Assembly: GCA_903835235.1 (NCBI GenBank)
Contig: CAILMF010000031.1
Coordinates: forward strand, 1-36,347
DNA length: 36,347 bases
Direction: 5' to 3'
DNA from: an uncultured Rhodospirillales bacterium
GTDB lineage: Bacteria > Pseudomonadota > Alphaproteobacteria > Acetobacterales > Acetobacteraceae
Below, in pieces: positions 25,026 through 32,909 of the stretch. The position numbers and the translations under genes are program-made. Position 1 is the stretch's first letter, and each line of letters opens with the position of its first letter. The notes beneath the pieces were generated by a model that saw only the letters and a program-made list of their open reading frames with translations, searched no databases and was not told the DNA's origin.

Positions 25026-25682
25026 CTATTTCCGCTCGCTGGTCGGGCGGCCTTCCAGCCCGAGACTCAGGCTGCCGGCGCCGCTGCCATGCGGCGGCAT
25101 GGTGAAGACCTCGGTCACGCTGGTGTAGTCCATGTAGCCCATGCGGGCCAAAGGCCGCATCTTCACCACGTCCAGCTTGCCGTCGGCGGTGATGAACTCG
25201 TCCTTGATGTGGATGCCCACGACCTCCCCGACCACGACGCAGTTGGTGTCGCCGGGTTCGCGCCCGGGCAGCACCAGGGTGCAGTGGTAGCGGCATTCCA
25301 TGTTCACCGGAGACGCGGCGACGCGGGGCGGCGCGACCATGCTGCTGGGCAGCATCTCCAGCCCGGCCAGCTCGGCCTCGTTGACGCCGGGCGGCACCTT
25401 CTGCGCGGTGATGTTGACCGCCTCGCGCAGGTCGTAGGTGGCCATGTTGACGACGAAGGCGCCGGTGTCCTGCGCGTTGCGCGGGCTGTCGGTGCCGCCG
25501 GCGGCGGCGAACATCACATAGGGCGGGTCGAAGCCGAGGTTCTGGAACTGGCTGAAGGGGGCCAGGTTCAGCCGGCCCTGCGTGTCCAGCGTGGAGATCC
25601 AGCCGATGGGCCGCGGCACGGTGATGGACTTGAACGGGTTGAACTTCAGGCCGTGGTTGCCCTTGCGGGGTTCGTAGAACAT
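25026..25682 (-). CDS. Flavin reductase-like domain protein
   Basis: A protein of 218 residues with the FMN-binding split-barrel (flavin reductase-like, COG1853) fold. It has the start FYEPRKGNHGLKFNPFKSITVPRPIGWIST, LNLAPFSQFQNLGFDPPYVMF, and NAQDTGAFVVNMA. Such proteins reduce flavin with NAD(P)H or bind FMN as oxidoreductases. The subgroup with IVPRPIGWIST is often annotated only by domain. It starts 9 bases after the stop of the TTT binding protein, so it is the second gene of a minus-strand operon. Confidence 0.88.
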   Translation of the reverse strand: MFYEPRKGNHGLKFNPFKSITVPRPIGWISTLDTQGRLNLAPFSQFQNLGFDPPYVMFAAAGGTDSPRNAQDTGAFVVNMATYDLREAVNITAQKVPPGVNEAELAGLEMLPSSMVAPPRVAASPVNMECRYHCTLVLPGREPGDTNCVVVGEVVGIHIKDEFITADGKLDVVKMRPLARMGYMDYTSVTEVFTMPPHGSGAGSLSLGLEGRPTSERK

Positions 25683-25691
25683 GCGGGGTCC

Positions 25692-26660
25692 TTAACCGGC
25701 CGTGGCGCCGGATTGGTTGACAATGGGGCGCCAGCGCGCGGTTTCGGCCGCGACATAGCCGGCGGGGATTTGGCGGAAGGGCAGGGCGGCCGGCAGGAAG
25801 GAAAGCTGCTCGATCCGAGCGCGGCCTTCCGGCGTATCCGCCACCGCCATGGCTTCGGCCGAAAGCCGCTCCGCAATCGGCAGGGGCAGGCGGGCCGGGG
25901 CCATCAGGCCGATCCAGCTGGGGGTGGCGAAACCCTGGTGGCCCAGCTCGGCCAGCATCGGCGTGGCCGGCAACGTGGCGATGCGCCGGCTGGAGGCGAC
26001 GGCGAGCGCGCGCAGCCGGCCATCCTGCAGCAGCCCCACCGCCGGGCCGAGCGTGCTGAACACGCTGGTGACCCGGCCGCCGGCCAAATCCGCCAGCGCC
26101 GGGCCGGCACCGCGATAGGGCACGTGCACCGCCTCCACCCCGGCCTGCTGCGCCAGCAGCGCGCCGCAGAGATGGTGCGGCGAGCCCATGCCGGCGGAGC
26201 CGAAGCTCCATTGCCCGCCGCGCCTGGCCAGGGCGAAGAGCTCCGCCAGGTTGGCCGGCCCCTGCGCGTTGACCAGCAGCACCAGCGGGCTTTCCACCAG
26301 GCGGCAGAGCAGGGTGAAGTCCTGTTCGCCATCATACCCCACCGCCGGGTTCAGCAGCGTGGCGATGCACAGCGTGGAGGCGCCGCCGAGCATGATGGTG
26401 TAGCCATCCGCGGGCGCGCGTTTCAGCGCCAGCGCGGCAACGCTGGTGCCGCCACCGGGCAGGTTCTCCACCACCACGGGTTGGCCCAGCCGCGGGCGCA
26501 GGGCTTCGGCCAGGCTGCGGCCCAGCACGTCCGGGCCATCGCCGGCGGGGTAGGGCACCACCAGCTTCAGCGGGCGGGCGGGGAAGCTGTCGGCGCGGGC
26601 GGCGTGGGTCAGCAGGCTGGCCGCTGCCAGCAGGGTCGCGCGTCTGCCTGGCTGGCGCAT
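25692..26660 (-). CDS. TTT (Bug) family substrate-binding protein
   Basis: A protein of 322 residues. The signal peptide MRQPGRRATLLAAASLLTHA has a two-arginine pattern. The mature part has the family signature RPLKLVVPYPAGDGPDVLGRSLAE, APADGYTIMLGG, WSFGSAGMGSPHHLCG and VHVPYRGAGPALADL. It is a periplasmic carboxylate-type receptor. GGGAGG precedes the ATG at 26660. The frame continues far upstream only as a shadow of neighbouring genes. It is paired with the flavin reductase-like gene; the ligand is unknown. Confidence 0.92.
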   Translation of the reverse strand: MRQPGRRATLLAAASLLTHAARADSFPARPLKLVVPYPAGDGPDVLGRSLAEALRPRLGQPVVVENLPGGGTSVAALALKRAPADGYTIMLGGASTLCIATLLNPAVGYDGEQDFTLLCRLVESPLVLLVNAQGPANLAELFALARRGGQWSFGSAGMGSPHHLCGALLAQQAGVEAVHVPYRGAGPALADLAGGRVTSVFSTLGPAVGLLQDGRLRALAVASSRRIATLPATPMLAELGHQGFATPSWIGLMAPARLPLPIAERLSAEAMAVADTPEGRARIEQLSFLPAALPFRQIPAGYVAAETARWRPIVNQSGATAG

Positions 26661-26750
26661 GCCGGTTGCCTCCCTTGGTTGCGGCGATGGTCGCGCATCG
26701 GCGTGGCGGCGGCAATGGTCGGGCGGGCGGCGGCGTGCCATGTAGCCGCG

Positions 26751-27926
26751 ATGGAACAGCCTGATGTGATCATCCTGGGCGCCGGCGCCGCTGGCCTGAT
26801 GTGCGCGATCAGCGCCGGGCGGCGCGGCAAGCGCGTGCTGCTGCTGGACCATATGGAACAGCCGGGCGGGAAGATTCTCATCAGCGGCGGCGGGCGCTGC
26901 AACTTCACCAACCGGGATTGCCGGGCGGACCGGTTCCTTTCCGGCAATCCGCACTTCGCCAAGTCGGCGCTGGCGGCGTATCGGCCGGCGGATTTCGTGG
27001 CGTTGGTGGAAGGCCACGGCATTGCCTTCCACGAGAAGACGCTGGGGCAGTTGTTCTGCGACGGCTCGGCGCGGCAGATCCTGGCCATGCTGCTGGCGGA
27101 ATGCGAGGCGGTGGGGGTGGAGCTGCGGCTGGGCTGCCGGGTGGCGGAGGTGGCGCACGACACGGGCTTTCGGGTGGAGACCAGCCAGGGCAGCTTTTCC
27201 GCGCCGGCGCTGGTGCTGGCCACCGGCGGGCTTTCCATTCCCAAGCTGGGCGCGACCGGCATGTCCTACGACATCGCCCGGCATTTCGGCCTGGCGGTGG
27301 TGCCGCCGCGGCCCGGCCTGGTGCCGCTGACCTTCGGCGGGGATGACCTGGCGCTGATGCAGCCGCTGGCCGGGGTGGCGCTGGAGGTGCAGGCGCGCGC
27401 CGGCAAGCGCGGCTTCCAGGAGGGCATGCTGTTCACGCATCGCGGGCTGTCCGGGCCGGCGGTGCTGCAGGCGTCCTCCTACTGGCAACCCGGGGAGGCG
27501 TTGGTGGTGAACCTGCTGCCCGGCCAGGATGCGCGGGCGGCGCTGCTGGAACGCAAGCGGGCGCGGCCCAAGGCGGAAGGCAAGACCGTGCTGGCGGAGC
27601 TGCTGCCGAGCCGGCTGGCGGCGGCGCTGGCGGAACGGCATTTGCCGCCGCGGATCATGGCGGAGGTGCCGGACAAGGCGCTGAACACGCTGGGTGCCCT
27701 GCTGAACCACTGGCAGTTGCTGCCGGATGGCACCGAGGGGTTCTTCAAGGCCGAGGTGACCTTGGGCGGCGTGGATACCGAGGCGTTGCAGCAGAAGGAC
27801 ATGCAGGCCAAGGCGGTGCCGGGGCTGTTCGTCATCGGCGAGGCGGTGGACGTGACGGGTTGGCTGGGCGGGTATAATTTCCAGTGGGCCTGGTCTTCCG
27901 GTTGGGTGGCCGGCCAGGCGGTTTAG
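26751..27926 (+). CDS. HI0933/BaiN-type NAD(P)/FAD-dependent oxidoreductase
   Basis: A protein of 391 residues, flavoprotein of the HI0933 (BaiN/RdsA) family. It has the FAD motif ILGAGAAGLMCA (8-19), the family hallmark GGKILISGGGRCNFTN, LATGGLSIPKLGATGMSYDIA, and the C-terminal FVIGEAVDVTGWLGGYNFQWAWSSG. The family includes enoyl reductases and many members of unknown reaction. The start at 26751 is directly followed by the FAD motif; no strong ribosome site is seen. Its stop overlaps the stop of the convergent MFS gene (shared bases 27923-27926). Confidence 0.93.
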   Translation: MEQPDVIILGAGAAGLMCAISAGRRGKRVLLLDHMEQPGGKILISGGGRCNFTNRDCRADRFLSGNPHFAKSALAAYRPADFVALVEGHGIAFHEKTLGQLFCDGSARQILAMLLAECEAVGVELRLGCRVAEVAHDTGFRVETSQGSFSAPALVLATGGLSIPKLGATGMSYDIARHFGLAVVPPRPGLVPLTFGGDDLALMQPLAGVALEVQARAGKRGFQEGMLFTHRGLSGPAVLQASSYWQPGEALVVNLLPGQDARAALLERKRARPKAEGKTVLAELLPSRLAAALAERHLPPRIMAEVPDKALNTLGALLNHWQLLPDGTEGFFKAEVTLGGVDTEALQQKDMQAKAVPGLFVIGEAVDVTGWLGGYNFQWAWSSGWVAGQAV

Positions 27927-29149
27927 GCCGGCTTGAGGCGGCGCAGCGACCAGAAGGCCGCCGACCCCGCGGCATAGGCGATGATCGAGAGCCAGAACGC
28001 GGTCTTGTAGCTGCCGGAGAAATCGAAGATCCAGCCGGCCGCCCAGGAACCGATGGCCGCGCCGAGACCGGAGCCGATGGTGATGACGCCGAGGATGGTG
28101 CCGAGCCGCGGGCCCGGGAACAGGTCCGCCGTCTTCGCGGTAATGGCGGGGCCGCGGGCGCCCCAGGTGAGGCCGAAGAACAGCGCATGCGCCCATAGCA
28201 GCAGGTGCTGGTCGGCGCTGGTGATCAGCAGCGCGAAGACCACGCCGATGATCGAGACGACATAGGTCAGGATGGCCGCGCGTTCCCGGCCGATATGGTC
28301 CGACAGCGTGCCCGTGAGGATCACGCCCGGCAGCGCCAGGAAGGCGCCCATGCCCAGCACGCCGGCGGCGTAGAGCGGGTCGAAGCCGACATCCACGGCG
28401 AAGGCGATCTGGTGCAGCGAGACCAGGAAGCTGCCGATGCTGGTGAGCATGTAGACCAGCCCGAGCAGCCAGAACTGCCGGGTGCGGATGGCATCGTGCA
28501 GGGTCCATTGCCGTGGCGGCAGGCTGCCGGCGGCGGGCGTTGTGGCCTCGTCCTTGGGTTTGCGGCGGAACAGCGCCGCCAGCGGCAGCACCACCACGGC
28601 CATGGCGGCGGCCTCCACCAGATAGGCGCTGCGCCAGCCGACGCCGCTGATCAGCAGCTGGCTGATCGGCGCCGAAAGGGCGCGGCCGAAGGCGTTGCCG
28701 GATTGCAGCACGGCGATGGCGGTGCCGCGTTGCCGGGTGAACAGGCCGGAGAGCAACGGCACGAAGACCAGCAGGCCGATGCAGTTGGCCCCCAGCGTGA
28801 TGACCACGCCGTAGAGCAGGATGACCTGCCAAAGCTGCGTGGCGTAGGCGCTGCCGACCAGGCCGAGGACCAGCAAGGCGCCGCCCAGCAGCACCATGCG
28901 CCGTGGCCCCAGCCGGTCCACCATGGCGCCGACCAGCGGCGAACTGAGGCCGCCGACCAGTTGCCCGACGGAATAGGCGAGGGAGGCCTGCGCCCGGGTC
29001 CAGGCGAATTCGGCGATGAAGGCCAGCAGGAACACGGTGTAGCCGTGCATCAGGCTGGCGCCGAGGGTGAAGGTCAGGAAGGCGCCGCCCAGCATGATCC
29101 AGGCCTGGCGGGACACGGTGGGACTCGGCCCGGCAGGGGATGACGGCAT
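27923..29149 (-). CDS. MFS transporter
   Basis: A protein of 408 residues with about 12 hydrophobic helices of the major facilitator superfamily, of the monocarboxylate/oxalate-formate antiporter-like group. The loop motif between helices 2 and 3 is seen in GAMVDRLGPRRMVLLG, and the equivalent second-half loop in GTLSDHIGRERAAIL. The substrate is likely an organic anion, but this cannot be read. No good ribosome site is visible before the ATG at 29149. The gene is convergent with and overlaps the flavoprotein by 4 bases. Confidence 0.92.
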   Translation of the reverse strand: MPSSPAGPSPTVSRQAWIMLGGAFLTFTLGASLMHGYTVFLLAFIAEFAWTRAQASLAYSVGQLVGGLSSPLVGAMVDRLGPRRMVLLGGALLVLGLVGSAYATQLWQVILLYGVVITLGANCIGLLVFVPLLSGLFTRQRGTAIAVLQSGNAFGRALSAPISQLLISGVGWRSAYLVEAAAMAVVVLPLAALFRRKPKDEATTPAAGSLPPRQWTLHDAIRTRQFWLLGLVYMLTSIGSFLVSLHQIAFAVDVGFDPLYAAGVLGMGAFLALPGVILTGTLSDHIGRERAAILTYVVSIIGVVFALLITSADQHLLLWAHALFFGLTWGARGPAITAKTADLFPGPRLGTILGVITIGSGLGAAIGSWAAGWIFDFSGSYKTAFWLSIIAYAAGSAAFWSLRRLKPA

Positions 29150-29239
29150 GGCGTGATGCTACCGGGGCGGCAGCGGTTCCGGCAAATCGGCTGGGCGCCG
29201 CCGCGGGCTGAGCAATACGTGGAAGCTACGGCAGGTGGT

Positions 29240-29269
29240 CCGCCGACACCGTTTCAGGGGCGTCGGTGG
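29240..29269 (-). terminator. Hairpin downstream of the histidine kinase gene
   Basis: An 8-base stem with one G-T pair (CCGCCGAC / GTCGGTGG) lies just after the kinase stop on the minus strand. There is no T-run. Confidence 0.3.
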
Positions 29270-29273
29270 TGCC

Positions 29274-30794
29274 TCAGATCGGCAGCTCCGCCGGCGCCGG
29301 GTTGGTGCGCAGCGGCACCAGGATGGTGCAGACCAGGCCCGCCGGAGGCCAGTCCAGCGTGACGCTGCCGCCGAGCTGCACGCGGATGGTGGCGTCCAGC
29401 ACGCGGGGGCCGAAGCCGCGACGCCGGGGCGGTCCCTCCAGCGGCGTGGCGCCCTGTTCGGTCCAGACCAGGTGCAGCAGGGGCGCCACGGCATCGCCCT
29501 GCAGCCGCCAGGTGGCGCCGACGCTGCCGCTGGGCGTGGCCAGGCCGCCATGCTTCACCGCATTGGTGGCCAGTTCATGCACCGCCATGGCCAGCGGCTG
29601 GGCGGCGCCGGCGGGCAGCGCCAGCGGCGGGCCCTGCAGGTGCACCCGCGGCCCGCTGCCATCGCTGAGGAAGGGCTCCAACTCGCCGCGCAGCAGGGCG
29701 CGCAGGTCGGCGCCGGTCCAGCGGTCCTCGGCCAGCAGGGTCTGCGCCCGGGCGAGCGCGGCGACGCGGCCTTCCACCGCGCGCATGTAGCTGGGCACGT
29801 CCGGCGCCTTGGTCAGCCGCAGCGCCGCCTGCACCACGGCCAGCGCGTTCTTGGCGCGATGGTCGACCTCCCGGGCCAGCAGGGTCTGGCGCTCGGCGGC
29901 CAGGCGGCGGTCGGTGACGTTGAGGAACAGCGCGGCGAAGCGGTCCGGCCCGGTGCGATAGGCGGAAACCTGGAACCAGCGCGCCAGCGCGGCGACCTCG
30001 TACTCGAAATGCGCCGGCTCCCCGGTGGCGGCGACCCGGGCGAAGGTCTCGATCCAGAACGGCTCCAGGCCGGGAATCGCCACGGTGGCCAGCTCGCCGA
30101 GCATGGCTTCCGGCGGCAGGCCGCTGAGCCGCTGGACGGCGGCGTTGACAGCCAGGAAGCGGTAGTCGATGGCCGTGCCGTCGGCGCCGTACACCATCTC
30201 GCACAGCACCAGGCCTTCCTGCAGGTTCTCGAACAGGCTGCGCCAATGGGCCTCGCTGACGCGCAGGGCTTCGCGCGTGACGTGTTCCTGCGTGACGTCC
30301 TTGCACACCACCAGCACGCCACCGACCTGGGCACCGTCATCGATCGGGCTGTAGCTGTAGGTCCACCACACGTCCTCGCGCCGGCCATGGCGGGTGACCG
30401 GAAGCAGCTGGTCCTCGTGCCAGGTGGCACCCTGGCCGGCCATGACCAGCTCGATCTGCGGGCCGATGATGTCCCAGATCTCGGCCCAGCAGTCGCGTCC
30501 GCGCTGGCCGAGCGCGCTGGGGTGGCGTTCCGGCCCCATCGTCTGGCGATAGGCGTCGTTATAGAACTGCAGCAATTCCGGACCCCAGAAGATCAGCATG
30601 GGGTGCCGGGTGTTCAGCATCAGGCGAACGGCAGTGCGCAGGCTCTGCGGCCATTGCTCAGGCGGGCCGAGGGAAGTAGATGCCCAGTCATGCACCCGGG
30701 TCAGGGCGCCCATTTCCCCGCCGCCACCAAGAAAGTCGCGCGGGCTGGACTGCAATGGACCGCGCGCGCCTTGTGCACCACCAACGCTTTTCAT
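29274..30794 (-). CDS. PAS-domain sensor histidine kinase, HWE family
   Basis: A protein of 506 residues, with no membrane segment, so a soluble sensor. The first ~150 residues are a PAS-like domain of the type starting MGALTRVHDWASTSLGPPEQWPQSLRTAV. A second PAS (~160-290) follows (HWRSLFENLQEGLVLCEMVYG). The kinase core has the phospho-acceptor H312 in EVDHRAKNALAVVQ, the N-box HELATNAVKHG, and the W-x-E pair (HLVWTEQG) that defines HWE kinases. These phosphorylate often stand-alone or unlinked regulators; none is adjacent. Light or redox sensing by PAS is possible but not shown. The ATG at 30794 is chosen; a GTG at 30809 is an in-frame alternative. Confidence 0.88.
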   Translation of the reverse strand: MKSVGGAQGARGPLQSSPRDFLGGGGEMGALTRVHDWASTSLGPPEQWPQSLRTAVRLMLNTRHPMLIFWGPELLQFYNDAYRQTMGPERHPSALGQRGRDCWAEIWDIIGPQIELVMAGQGATWHEDQLLPVTRHGRREDVWWTYSYSPIDDGAQVGGVLVVCKDVTQEHVTREALRVSEAHWRSLFENLQEGLVLCEMVYGADGTAIDYRFLAVNAAVQRLSGLPPEAMLGELATVAIPGLEPFWIETFARVAATGEPAHFEYEVAALARWFQVSAYRTGPDRFAALFLNVTDRRLAAERQTLLAREVDHRAKNALAVVQAALRLTKAPDVPSYMRAVEGRVAALARAQTLLAEDRWTGADLRALLRGELEPFLSDGSGPRVHLQGPPLALPAGAAQPLAMAVHELATNAVKHGGLATPSGSVGATWRLQGDAVAPLLHLVWTEQGATPLEGPPRRRGFGPRVLDATIRVQLGGSVTLDWPPAGLVCTILVPLRTNPAPAELPI

Positions 30795-30848
30795 GCGGCC
30801 ATTGAGCACGAAAGCGGACGCGGCGCGAAGCGAAACTCCGCCCCCGGA

Positions 30849-31811
30849 TCAGTCGATCCGTTGCAACTTACCGCGTGCCACCAGGTCGGCCCACTGGGCG
30901 GCATTGGCGCGGAAATAGGTGGCGAAGCCGGCGGCGTCCTCGGGGATTGGCTGGGCCGCGGCCTGGCGCAGGCGGTCCTGTACCTGCGGCGTATGCAGGG
31001 CATGGCGATGCGCGGCTTCCAGCCTGGCCAGGATATCCGGCGGCGTGCCGGCGCGGACGAAGAAGCCGAGCCAGAGCGAGAACTCGAAGCCGGGGACGCC
31101 CTGTTCGGCGATGGTGGGCACCTCCGGCAGGATCTCGCTGCGGGTGGTGGAGGAGATGCCGATGGCACGGACGGCGCCGGACTGCACCTGGCCGATGGCG
31201 CTGCCCATGCCATCCAACAGCAGGCTGATGCGCTGCGCCATCAGGTCCGGATAAACCGCGCCCGAGCCGCGATAGGGCACGTGCAGCAGCTCAACCCCGG
31301 CGGTGGCGGCCAGCAATTCGCCCGCCAGGTGGCTGCCGGTGCCGAGCCCCGAGGAGCCATAGCTGATCGAACCGGGCCGGGCCCGCGCCGCCGCCAGCAC
31401 ATCCGCGATGGAGCGCAGCGGCGATTGCGGCGCAACCACCGCCAGGTTGGGCACGGCGCCGATGCCGCCCATCGGCACCAGGTCGTGGAGCGGGTCGAAG
31501 GTGAGGGTGGAGAGGGCCGGGCCGGTGGCGAGCGAGACCGAGCCGAGCAGGAAGGTATAGCCATCTGCGCGCGTCGCGGCGGCCACATGCGCGGCGCCGA
31601 TGTTGCCGCCGGCGCCGGGGCGCAGTTCCACCACCACGGCCTGGCCGAGCTGGCTTGCCATTTCCGGCGCCATGACGCGGGCCAGCACGTCGGCCGAGCC
31701 GCCGGGCGCATAGGGCACCACCATGGTGATGGGGCGGTCCGGCCAGGCGGCCTGCGCCAGCTGCGCGAAGCACGCGCAGGCGAGGGCGAGGGCGATACGA
31801 AAACGCGTCAT
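30849..31811 (-). CDS. TTT (Bug) family substrate-binding protein
   Basis: A protein of 320 residues. A Sec-type signal peptide (MTRFRIALALACACFAQLAQA) precedes the family pattern WPDRPITMVVPYAPGGSADVLAR, TRADGYTFLLGS, ISYGSSGLGTGSHLAGE and LHVPYRGSGAVYPDL. GGGAAG lies 8 bases before the ATG at 31811. It is a single gene between the histidine kinase and the dienelactone hydrolase, all on the minus strand. No transporter membrane subunits are nearby. The ligand is unknown, probably a carboxylate. Confidence 0.92.
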   Translation of the reverse strand: MTRFRIALALACACFAQLAQAAWPDRPITMVVPYAPGGSADVLARVMAPEMASQLGQAVVVELRPGAGGNIGAAHVAAATRADGYTFLLGSVSLATGPALSTLTFDPLHDLVPMGGIGAVPNLAVVAPQSPLRSIADVLAAARARPGSISYGSSGLGTGSHLAGELLAATAGVELLHVPYRGSGAVYPDLMAQRISLLLDGMGSAIGQVQSGAVRAIGISSTTRSEILPEVPTIAEQGVPGFEFSLWLGFFVRAGTPPDILARLEAAHRHALHTPQVQDRLRQAAAQPIPEDAAGFATYFRANAAQWADLVARGKLQRID

Positions 31812-31897
31812 GCAAAATCTTCCCGGGCAGCGTCCCGCGCCAGCACATGCGGGGCGGTGGTGCTGGCTGCAAGGGGCTAGCAAGCGCCGGGCCGCGG

Positions 31898-31919
31898 GCG
31901 GCCGGACAACGCCGGCCGC
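31898..31919 (-). terminator. Hairpin downstream of the dienelactone hydrolase
   Basis: A perfect 8-base GC stem (GCGGCCGG / CCGGCCGC) with a 6-base loop lies 12 bases after the stop at 31932 on the minus strand. It could end transcription of that gene before the TTT gene. There is no T-run. Confidence 0.45.
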
Positions 31920-31931
31920 TGGGCTGCGGGA

Positions 31932-32675
31932 TCAGCCCCCCAGGTTGCGGCGATACAGCGCGATCAGGCGTTCCCAATGGCGTTCCGCCGCCGGCTGGTC
32001 GTAGCACCAGCGCTGCGGAAAGGCGAAGCCATGGTGGACGTGGGGGCTGATCTCCAACTCGCCGCGATTGCCGGAGGCATCGAACAGCGCCTTCAGCTCC
32101 GCCACCATCGGCAATGGCGCGAGCTCATCATGCTCCGCGCAGCTGATGTAGAGCTCGCCCTTCGCCTTCGCGAGGTTGAGGTGCGGGCTTTCCACCGCGT
32201 CCGAGACCAACCAGGTGCCGTAGAAGGAGGCAGCGGCGGCGATGCGGCGCGGGAAACGGGCGGCGGCGGCAAGCGAATACGGACCACTCATGCAATAACC
32301 ATGGGTGCCGACCGGGCCGGGCTTCACCTCGGGTTGCGTATCCAGGAAGGACAGCATGTCCGCGACATCCTGCATGACCGGCGGGATGGTCATCCTGGTG
32401 CGGATGGCGCGCATGCGGTCGCGCTCGGGGTCGTCCTTCACCAGCGCGCCGGGGCCGAACATGCTGTCGCGGCCTGCGCGGTAATACAGGTTCGGCAGCA
32501 TGACGTAGTAGCCCACGCTGGCCAGGCGGCGGGCCATGTCGCGCAGTTCCTCGCGAATGCCGGGTGCGTCCATCAGCATCAGCACGGCCGGGTGCGGGCC
32601 GTGGCGTTCCGGGCGGACGATGAAGGTCTCCATCGCCCCGTCGCGGGTGATGATGTCCTGGGTGGACTCGAGCAT
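31932..32675 (-). CDS. Dienelactone hydrolase family protein, cytoplasmic
   Basis: A protein of 247 residues, alpha/beta hydrolase. The triad is C128 in HGYCMSGPY, D183 in AEHDELAP and H215 in HHGFAFP. It has no signal peptide, unlike the homologue at 138-1010. The family opens dienelactones and other lactones or esters in aromatic breakdown. GGGAGA precedes the start at 32675. It is divergent from the cyclase operon with 234 bases between. The physiological substrate is unknown. Confidence 0.9.
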   Translation of the reverse strand: MLESTQDIITRDGAMETFIVRPERHGPHPAVLMLMDAPGIREELRDMARRLASVGYYVMLPNLYYRAGRDSMFGPGALVKDDPERDRMRAIRTRMTIPPVMQDVADMLSFLDTQPEVKPGPVGTHGYCMSGPYSLAAAARFPRRIAAAASFYGTWLVSDAVESPHLNLAKAKGELYISCAEHDELAPLPMVAELKALFDASGNRGELEISPHVHHGFAFPQRWCYDQPAAERHWERLIALYRRNLGG

Positions 32676-32909
32676 GGCGTTTCTCCCTTGGCGGCGAGGC
32701 TAGCAGCGGTTGCGGCGCGGCGCCAAACCGCGCGGCGAAATGCGGCGGCGCCTGGCTGTTCGGCCGGAGTGATACGACGCGTGTCAATCGCGCACACAGC
32801 GGCACCGGCACCACGCGCAAGGTGGCGGTGCCGGCCAACCCAACCCTGGATTGCCGGGGCGATGCCACCCCGGTAGAGGTTGCTGCCGCAGCCCTGGGGG
32901 ATGAGCAGC

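Noticed and set aside
24750-26750. Long upstream part of the plus-strand frame that ends at 27926
   Set aside because: It lies antisense to the flavin reductase and TTT genes; the flavoprotein begins at 26751 with its FAD motif.
25692-28832. 1046-residue minus-strand frame
   Set aside because: Only its last ~322 codons are a real gene (TTT receptor starting at 26660); the rest is a shadow of the flavoprotein and MFS genes.
29235-31880. 881-residue plus-strand open frame
   Set aside because: It is antisense to the histidine kinase and a TTT receptor, both with full motifs; low-complexity His/Gln/Gly-rich translation.
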